Shown: piece by piece, positions 1 to 6,800 of the stretch
Layout: each line of letters opens with the position of its first letter
Numbering within the stretch: position 1 is the stretch's first letter
NCBI GenBank assembly: GCA_035452965.1
Contig: DAOTCE010000061.1
Coordinates: 1 to 10,978 of the forward strand
Source of the DNA: Candidatus Paceibacterota bacterium
GTDB lineage: Bacteria; Verrucomicrobiota; Verrucomicrobiia; Limisphaerales; UBA8199
Length of the DNA stretch: 10,978 bases
Direction: 5' to 3'
Position numbers and translations under genes: made by a program
The notes under the pieces: generated by a model
What the model saw: the letters and a program-made list of their open reading frames with translations, nothing else
The model's database searches: none
Told to the model about the DNA's origin: nothing

Positions 1-3000
1 TCTTCTCCACCAACTCCTTCGCCTCGCGCAGCAGGATGCGGGCGATGAGCCACTCGGGCCAGTTCTCGCCCAGGTCGCCGCTCTCCAGCTTCGGCAGGTT
101 GGTCTCGAAGACCTGCGTCGCTTGCGCCAGAGACTTCCGGGCTTCCTCGGGCTGCTTGAGTTGCTGCTGGGCCATCGCCAGCACCGCGCCAGCGGAGACG
201 ACGGTAGTGTAATTGGTTCCGCTCCTCACCAAGCTCTTCTTTGCCCAATCAACCGCATTGTGCAAGTGTCCTTGCCGATACTCGACCAAACCCTTGACTA
301 GTTGGAAGTAAGGCAGACGAAAGTGGTTGGTGCCGCGCGTGACGGCGACCTCGGCCAGGCCCGCTGGTACCGCCCATCCACTGTCCTTGGGTTGTAGCGA
401 CATCTCCATCGCGGCTTCTGCCACCGTTTCGGGGTCTTCCCCCCAGGTGGTGACAGAGATCACCCGCCGGCGGTTGTTGTAGCCGTTCGTGTCGCCCGTT
501 TCCGCCAGCAACGGGCCCAAAGCCAACGTCCAGCGCACATCAGCTTTGGCGAGTTGAGATAGGTCCTTGACTGCCGCCTGCCACTGCCCTTGCTGGCCAT
601 AAAGATAGGCGCGAAACATCAGGTACGAGCCAGGGTTAGGCTCTTTATCCACGGCTCGGGTGATGGCCATCATGGCCTTTTCCCAACTCTGCCGGTCCTC
701 GCTGCTGCCGCCGAGGCCAAAGTTCACCTTCAGACTCTGATGCTTTAGGTCCCGCGCTTCCGCCAGTTTTCCTTGCTGCAGGAGTACCCACGCGAGGGCA
801 GCCAGAGACTCAGCCACCTGCCGATCTTCGCTCCCCAAGAGCTTCTTCCGCATGGCCAGGGCCTCGCGATGCATCGCTTCCGCCTCCGCCAACTTGCCTT
901 GCTGCTGGAGTACCCACGCGAGGGCAGCCAGAGGCTCAGCCACCTGCCGATCTTCGCTCCCCAAGAGCTTCTTCCGCATGGCCAAGGCCTCGCGATGCAT
1001 CGCCTCCGCCTCCGCCAACTTGCCTTGCTGCTGGAGTACCTCTGCGAGTCCAGCCAGGGACTGGGCCACCTGCCGGTCTTCGTTTCCCAAGAGCTTCTTT
1101 CGCATGACCAACCCCTCACGATACATCGCCTCTGCTTCGGCCAGCTTGCTTTCCCGCCTTAGCACACTTGTAAGACCGTCCTGCAATTGCAGGAATGTGG
1201 GAATATCCTCAGGCATGTCATTGGGGTCCCTTATTTGTGCGGCGAGCGCTTCGCGATAGGTGGCCTCCGCGTCCTTGAATTTGCCCATTCGCTCGAGCGC
1301 CGATGCTCGGGTGCAGGATGAGAGGCTATCGCTGGGGTCAGCGGCGGCAAGAACCTTCTCGTCTATCGCCTGCGCCTCGCCGCGCACAGTCTCCGCCTGT
1401 TCGAGTTTTCCCAGTGCGTCATAGATCCCAGCGAGACAGCGAAGCGATACGGCTACTTGGGGGCTTTCATTCCCCAGAAGCCTCTGCTGCATCGCCAGAG
1501 CCTCCCTACAAACGGCCTCCGCCTCCACAAGCTTCCGCTGCTCCAAGAGAACCGTAGCGAGGACCGTCAACCGCGATGCTACAGACAGGCTTTCCATGCC
1601 ACATTCTCTCTTGGTAATCGCAAGTGCTTCGCGGCACATCGCTTCTGCCTCTTCTAGCTTGCCTTGTCCTTTCAACATGTTTGCAAGGTTTGCCAAGAAT
1701 CCAGCCACTAGACCGCGGTTATTACCGGACAGCTTCCTCCCCATCGCCACGGCTTCGCGCAGCATCGTCTCCGCCTCCGCCTTCTTGCCCTGTCGGCTGA
1801 GATTCAACGCGAAGTTGTTCAGCGTGACGGCGATTTCCCTATGCTCAGGACCGAAAGCCTTACGCTGCATTGCCAGAGTCTGGCGAAACAATTCCTCAGC
1901 TTGTGTCAGGTTGCCTCGCTTCTCGACCACACGGGCGAGTGCACGAAGGTATTTGGCCACATCCGGATGCCGGGGCCCCAGCAGCTTCTGGCGGATCGCC
2001 AAAGCCTCGCGTCTTGCTGCCTCTGCTTCGACCAGTTTTCTCTCCCACTCAAGTGCCCACGCAAGGGTTTCGAGTGACTCGGCCACGACAAGGTTTTCTC
2101 TTCCTAGCAGGCTGATCTGCAGCGCGAGCGCCTTCCGTAGCGGCAGCTCAGCTTTGTGGTATTGGGAGATTGAAACATATGCCTTACCAATAGTGAGGTT
2201 CACTCGTGCCTGTGTTTCTGGGTGGTCCTTCAACTCGTCGTCTACCCGCGTCGCCGCTTTATCCAGCATTCCGCGGAGCAGCACCGTATCCCTGCCTTTC
2301 GCTTCCTCAGGCCGTACGCTGTTAAGCATGTCTTCCAGAAAGCTGGCTACCGTCTGCGCCTGTTTCTCCGCCCGCTTGGCCCGCACCATCTGCCACGTGC
2401 TCACTACCACGCCCGCAACCAGCAGGAGGATCAGGACAGCAGCCGTCGCCAGGCCAAACCGATGCCGGCTGACATATTTGCTCAGCCGATACGTTGCGCT
2501 GGGGGCTGCCGCTGTCACTGGTTCATCGCTCAGATGCCGCTCAACGTCGTGCGCCAGACCGTTCGCTGTCTCGTAGCGCCGCCGCCGATCCTTCTCCAGG
2601 CACTTCATCACGATCCAGTCCAGGTCCCCACGAACCTCTTTCCATTGCGGAATGCGGAGTGCGGAGTGCGGAATAGCAGAAGGCGGGGCCGTCGATTGCC
2701 GAGTGCGGAGCGCGGAATGCGGAGTGGCGGCGAGTTTGGTCGAGGGCTTCACCGGCTCGGTCTCGCGGATGATGCGGCGCATCTCGTCCAAGCCCGCCTT
2801 CATAAGCGTTTCCGGATCGAAAGGAGGCTTGCCTGTCAGGATTTCGTAGAGCAGGACGCCGAGCGCGTAGATGTCGGTGCGGGTATCTATGTCCAAACCG
2901 CTCAACTCCGCCTGCTCCGGACTCATATACGCTGGCGTCCCAATGAACTGCTGGAACGCCGTGAACACCGTCTTGTCCGTCAGCGGCTGCTGTGTCGCCT

Positions 3001-3802
3001 TGGCGATGCCAAAATCAATCACCTTGGGCACCGGCACGCCGTCGTGCAGGGTGACCAGAATGTTCGACGGCTTGATGTCCCGGTGGATGATCCCTTTCTG
3101 ATGCGCGTGCTGGATGGCATGACACACTTGCATGAACAACTCCAGCCGCTCCTTCGTGTTCAGGTGGTTCTGGTCGCAGTAGTCGGTGATCTTGATGCCC
3201 TTGACCAGTTCCATGACGAAATAGGGCCGGCCAGTGTCGGTCGCCCCGGCATCCAGCACCTTGGCGATGTTGGGATGGTCCATCAGTGCCAGCGCTTGCC
3301 GCTCGGCCTCGAACCGGGCGACGACCGATTTGGTATCCATGCCCAGCTTGATCACCTTGAAGGCGACGCGGCGGCGGATGGGCTCGGCCTGCTCGGCCAT
3401 ATAAACCACGCCGCAGCCGCCTTCGCCAATCTGTTCAAGCAGCTTGTAGTGGCCGATACGGTCTCCGGGTTTCTCGGAGACGGGCAGGGATTCGAGAGAG
3501 ATTTGGATGGTGGCGCCGGGTGGGGGCGGCGTGGGGGGCCTCCTCTTCCCGGCTTTCTCCTCCGGTGGAGGAGAGGGAGAACCCGCGGCTCCGGGATTGG
3601 CGGCCAAGAATGTCCGCGCTCCGGAACCGTGTTCGAGGAAATCATTGGTGGGCTGGGCGGCGGCAAGCAGGGCTTCGACGCGCTGGCGGAGTTGCTCGTC
3701 CTCGGCGCACGCTCCCTTGAGGAACGCCGCCCGCGCCTCCGGCGTCGGCAACCCCATCGCCTCGTTGAACAAGCTCTCTTCGCGTTGGCTCTTGTCGTTC
3801 AT
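1..3802 (-). CDS. Membrane-anchored Ser/Thr protein kinase with TPR array (partial, C-terminus outside window)
   Basis: The frame is open from the ATG at 3802-3800 to base 1 (1267 codons, no stop); the 3' end is missing. By eye the protein has an N-terminal helical segment (about 1-58), a repeat-derived proline-rich linker (60-100), a kinase domain (about 118-410), a transmembrane helix (about 451-470, ending VVVSTWQ) after a basic RHR stretch, and then 42-residue TPR units of kinesin-light-chain type. Kinase motifs are complete: GEGGCG loop, Lys149 in VAFK, the FEAE helix-C glutamate, HRDIKPSN with Asp242, DFG Asp263 and SPEQ. It should therefore be an active kinase in the cytoplasm, with the TPR part on the other side of the membrane. 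Its start overlaps the stop of the upstream paralog (ATGA) with no clear Shine-Dalgarno, suggesting translational coupling. It ends in the window in a PEWLIARILLREA module also found in the paralog. Two TPR units are nearly identical in DNA (see 781-1158). Substrate and ligand are unknown. Confidence 0.92.
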   Translation of the reverse strand, partial: MNDKSQREESLFNEAMGLPTPEARAAFLKGACAEDEQLRQRVEALLAAAQPTNDFLEHGSGARTFLAANPGAAGSPSPPPEEKAGKRRPPTPPPPGATIQISLESLPVSEKPGDRIGHYKLLEQIGEGGCGVVYMAEQAEPIRRRVAFKVIKLGMDTKSVVARFEAERQALALMDHPNIAKVLDAGATDTGRPYFVMELVKGIKITDYCDQNHLNTKERLELFMQVCHAIQHAHQKGIIHRDIKPSNILVTLHDGVPVPKVIDFGIAKATQQPLTDKTVFTAFQQFIGTPAYMSPEQAELSGLDIDTRTDIYALGVLLYEILTGKPPFDPETLMKAGLDEMRRIIRETEPVKPSTKLAATPHSALRTRQSTAPPSAIPHSALRIPQWKEVRGDLDWIVMKCLEKDRRRRYETANGLAHDVERHLSDEPVTAAAPSATYRLSKYVSRHRFGLATAAVLILLLVAGVVVSTWQMVRAKRAEKQAQTVASFLEDMLNSVRPEEAKGRDTVLLRGMLDKAATRVDDELKDHPETQARVNLTIGKAYVSISQYHKAELPLRKALALQISLLGRENLVVAESLETLAWALEWERKLVEAEAARREALAIRQKLLGPRHPDVAKYLRALARVVEKRGNLTQAEELFRQTLAMQRKAFGPEHREIAVTLNNFALNLSRQGKKAEAETMLREAVAMGRKLSGNNRGLVAGFLANLANMLKGQGKLEEAEAMCREALAITKRECGMESLSVASRLTVLATVLLEQRKLVEAEAVCREALAMQQRLLGNESPQVAVSLRCLAGIYDALGKLEQAETVRGEAQAIDEKVLAAADPSDSLSSCTRASALERMGKFKDAEATYREALAAQIRDPNDMPEDIPTFLQLQDGLTSVLRRESKLAEAEAMYREGLVMRKKLLGNEDRQVAQSLAGLAEVLQQQGKLAEAEAMHREALAMRKKLLGSEDRQVAEPLAALAWVLQQQGKLAEAEAMHREALAMRKKLLGSEDRQVAESLAALAWVLLQQGKLAEARDLKHQSLKVNFGLGGSSEDRQSWEKAMMAITRAVDKEPNPGSYLMFRAYLYGQQGQWQAAVKDLSQLAKADVRWTLALGPLLAETGDTNGYNNRRRVISVTTWGEDPETVAEAAMEMSLQPKDSGWAVPAGLAEVAVTRGTNHFRLPYFQLVKGLVEYRQGHLHNAVDWAKKSLVRSGTNYTTVVSAGAVLAMAQQQLKQPEEARKSLAQATQVFETNLPKLESGDLGENWPEWLIARILLREAKELVEK
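781..1158 (-). repeat. Tandem 126-bp TPR-coding repeats (three units)
   Basis: Three units start at 781, 907 and 1033 with a period of exactly 126 bp, i.e. one 42-residue TPR unit. Units 781-906 and 907-1032 differ at only three positions by eye; unit 1033-1158 is clearly more diverged. The protein repeat contains MRKKLLGSEDRQVAE and LAALAWVLQQQGKL. The near-identity points to a recent in-frame duplication that lengthened the TPR array of the partial kinase. Confidence 0.9.
2647..2674. repeat. Heptamer array GCGGA(A/G)T, 4 units, inside kinase domain of the partial kinase
   Basis: Four head-to-tail 7-bp units (GCGGAAT, GCGGAGT, GCGGAGT, GCGGAAT) lie in coding sequence. Read on the minus strand they encode part of the PHSALRIP segment of an inserted loop in the kinase C-lobe. 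A second array of the same type lies 23 bases away at 2698-2725. Confidence 0.85.
2698..2725. repeat. Second heptamer array of the partial kinase (4 imperfect units)
   Basis: Units read GCCGAGT, GCGGAGC, GCGGAAT, GCGGAGT. They encode TPHSALRTR on the minus strand. Together with the array at 2647-2674 they make this paralog's C-lobe insert 12 residues longer than that of the neighbouring kinase. Confidence 0.8.
3553..3577. repeat. Decayed palindrome in the linker of the partial kinase
   Basis: This is the counterpart of 8262-8286. The right arm GGAGGAGAGGG and GGT loop are intact; the left arm CTTTCTCCTCC has two changes. The position within the protein (SPSPPPEEKAG) is the same as in the paralog, so the element was present before the gene duplicated or was copied by conversion. 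Confidence 0.75.
3600..3617. repeat. Decayed palindrome GCGGCCA-AGAA-TGTCCGC in the linker of the partial kinase
   Basis: This is the counterpart of 8309-8326 with one arm mismatch and a changed loop. It encodes ARTFLAAN on the minus strand. Confidence 0.65.
3799..3802 (-). other. ATGA stop-start overlap between the two kinase genes
   Basis: The minus strand reads GCCAAATGAAC. TGA ends the upstream kinase and the overlapping ATG starts the downstream kinase. No strong Shine-Dalgarno precedes this ATG, so reinitiation by ribosomes finishing the first gene is the simplest way to translate the second. It implies one transcript and coupled amounts of both proteins. Confidence 0.85.
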
Positions 3803-6800
3803 TTGGCTTCAACTATCCCTTTCGCCTCCCGCATGAGCGTCTCGGCGATGATCCAATCGTTCCATGCGGGGCCTAAATCGCCGCTGTCCGCTTTCGGCAG
3901 TTTCTGCGACGCCAGGTCGGTTCCCGTCGCCAGCGTCTTGCGAGCTTCGCCCACCTGCTTTAGCTGATACTGCGACATGGCCAGGACCATATAGGCTTGC
4001 ACATCGCGGTAGTCATCCCGAGACCGCTTGCTGTCCAAGGCCTTCCGAAGCCACTCGGCAGCGCTGGCAAATCGATCCTGACGATACTCTGCCAACCCTT
4101 TGCTGAACTGGAAATAGGGGAGCAAGGAATGGTTCGTGTCAGCTCTGATAGCAACCTCCGCCATCTTGCTGACGATTGCCATGTCTGCGCCGGATGACGG
4201 TAGAATCAGACAGGCCTTGGCCATGCGCTCGGCGACCGTCGGGTTGGTGGTTTCACCAAACTGGGCGATAACCTTCTGGCAGCAGCGGCGGTAACCTTCA
4301 GCGTCTCCGGCGGCCACCAGCGCCGGGGCCAGCAAATGATAAAACAGGTGATTATCCGGATGAGCTTCCGCGAGCTTGGAAAAATCGCCTGCGGCCTCTT
4401 TGTAATGCTTCTTACGAGCGGACAAGTTCCCACGCTGCGTTTGGATAGTTGTAATGTTCTCAGGTGAAACCCTCTTGGCGGGAGGCTGGCTCTTTTCCAA
4501 GTCAGCCAGTTTCTTGCGCCACTCTGCTGCTTGCTCGGGCCGGCCAGTTTCGTCGTACAATTGCACGAGAATCGGAATGGTCTGCTGGAGGAGACTTATT
4601 CTTCCACCCGGATCGGCCACCTCTTGAACTCGCTCCATCATCCCTTGGCAGCCATCGAGCATCAATGGTTCGGCTTCCTTGTGCTTCTTCTGATCCATCA
4701 GGATTGCGCCCACGAAGAAGCGGCTTTGAAAGACATCCCAATCATTTGGGTGGACCTTCTCGTGGATTCTCAGGCACTCACGATACGTCTTTTCAGCCTC
4801 TGCATACTTGCCCTCCGCCCTAAGCACCGTTCCCAGAGAACTCAATGTGCGAGCGACCGCCACATCTTCACCACGCCCCACCTTCCTTAGCAGTGCAAGC
4901 GCCTCGCGGAACATCGCCTCCCGCTCTGCCAGCTTGCCTGCGTTAGCAAGGCCTTGGGCTTGCTTTCTCACTCCATCGACCGCGCCGATTTCGCCCCGAA
5001 GGAGGCTGGTTGCCTCCCGCAAGAGGATGCGGGCGATGAGCCACTCCGGCCAGTTCTCGCCCAGGTCGCCGCTCTCCAGCTTCGGCAGCTTGGTCTCGAA
5101 TACCTGCGTCGCTTGCGCCAGAGACTTGCGGGCCTCGTCAGGTTGCTTGAGCTGCTGCTGCGCCATCGCCAAAACCGCCCCAGCGGAAGCAGCGATGGTG
5201 TAATTCGTTCCAGAGCCCGCCAGGCTCTTCTGTGCCCATTCAACCGCACTGTCAAAACGCCCCTGCCGATACTCGACCAGGCCCTTGACGAGCTGAAAGT
5301 AAGGCAGCCGGATATGGTTGGTGCCGTGCGTGACGGCGGTCGCGGCCAATTGAGCAGGCGCAGTCCATCCGCCGTCTCTAGGCAGCAACGACATCTCCAT
5401 CGCCGCTTCTGCCGCCGTCTCCGGGTCTTCTCCCCAGGAAGTGACCGATACCATTCGCCGACGGTTGTCGTAGCCGATCGTGTCGCCCGTTTCTACCAAC
5501 AACGGACCCAGTGCGAAAGCCGGAAGGTTACGAGAAAGGCTGCTAGCAAGCTTGACAGATCGGGATAAGTCAGTAGCTGCAGCCTGCCATTTGGCCTGTC
5601 GACCGTAGATAGCGGCCCGTACGGCCATACATCCATAATCCTGAGGCTTCTTCTCAATCGCGCCGCCAACGACCTCAAGGGCCTTGTCCAGGCTGGGCGG
5701 ATCTTGGCATAACTGAGCGATACCTAGCTCCACGTACCAGCGTTCAAGAGTTGTTCTTTCGGCTTCCGCAACTTTGCGTTGTCTTGCCAGGACTCCTGCG
5801 AGTTGGTCTAGCGACAGGACTATATCCGGATGGTCTCGCCTGAGCAGCTTTCTTCGCATCGCCAGTGCCTCGCGGTGCAGTGCCTCGGCTTCCGCATACT
5901 TGCCTTGCAGATCAAGCCCTACCGCAAGGTTATTGAGCGATCGGGCAACATCCTGGTTTTCGTTGCCCAGTAGCCTCCTCCACATTCCCAGAGCTTCGCG
6001 GCGGAGAACCTCAGCCTCCGCCAGTTTGCGTTGTTGCAGAAGTAGTCCTCCCAAGCTGTTGAGCTGGTTAGCGATAGTTGGGTGGTCCGAGGGGAAGAGC
6101 CGACGCCCCATGGCCAGCGCTTCGCGATACATGTTTTCCGCGTCGTTGAACTTCTTCTGGTCCGCAAGCACTCCTCCGAAGTTGTTCAGCAGATTGGCAA
6201 TGAGTGGATGGTCGGGACCTTGGAGTTTCTTCCGCATGGCCAAGGCCTCTTGATAGGCGGCCTCAGCCTCCCCAAGCTTTCCCTCTGTTGCTAGCACTCT
6301 TGCGAGCCATTCAAGCGACATGGCCACCTCCGGGTGTTCATTGCTCAGCGACTTTTTCTGCATGGTCAGAGCCTCGCGGAATATGGTTTCGGCCTCCGCT
6401 AAGCGACCTTGACCTTTAAGCGCCAATGCGAAACCGCGGAGCAGGGCGGCAACCTCGGAGTTCTCATTGCCGAGCACATGCTTGCTCATGGCTATCGCCT
6501 CGCGGTAAATGGCCTCCACTTCCTTTAGCCTGCCTTGCTCACTGGGAACCCACACAAGCTGGCCGACCAAAGTGGCGATATCGGTGCGCTCGGAACCAAA
6601 CAAGTTCTTGCGGTTAGCAAGAGCCTCGCGGGACAAGGTTTCTGCTTCCGCTGCCTTTCCCTGCCGCCAAAGCTCTATGGAGAGATTTGCGAGCGACCGA
6701 GTGACGTCCGGATGCTTGTCGCCCAGCAGCTTCCGTTGCATCGCCAGCGCTTCTCGGAACACCGCTTCGGCATCTGAGTTCTTGCCTTGCAAGCGATGCA

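Noticed and set aside
1596..2576. Plus-strand ORF (326 codons) with repeated Ala/Ser/Arg motifs
   Set aside because: The repeats mirror the 42-residue TPR period of the minus-strand gene, so it is an antisense image of it.
2222..3967. Long plus-strand ORF (581 codons) opposite the partial kinase
   Set aside because: It lies antisense to an intact kinase domain with all catalytic motifs. Its product is Arg/Leu/His-rich without family motifs, and a similar shadow occurs opposite the same part of the paralog (7792-9009), as expected from GC-rich codon bias.
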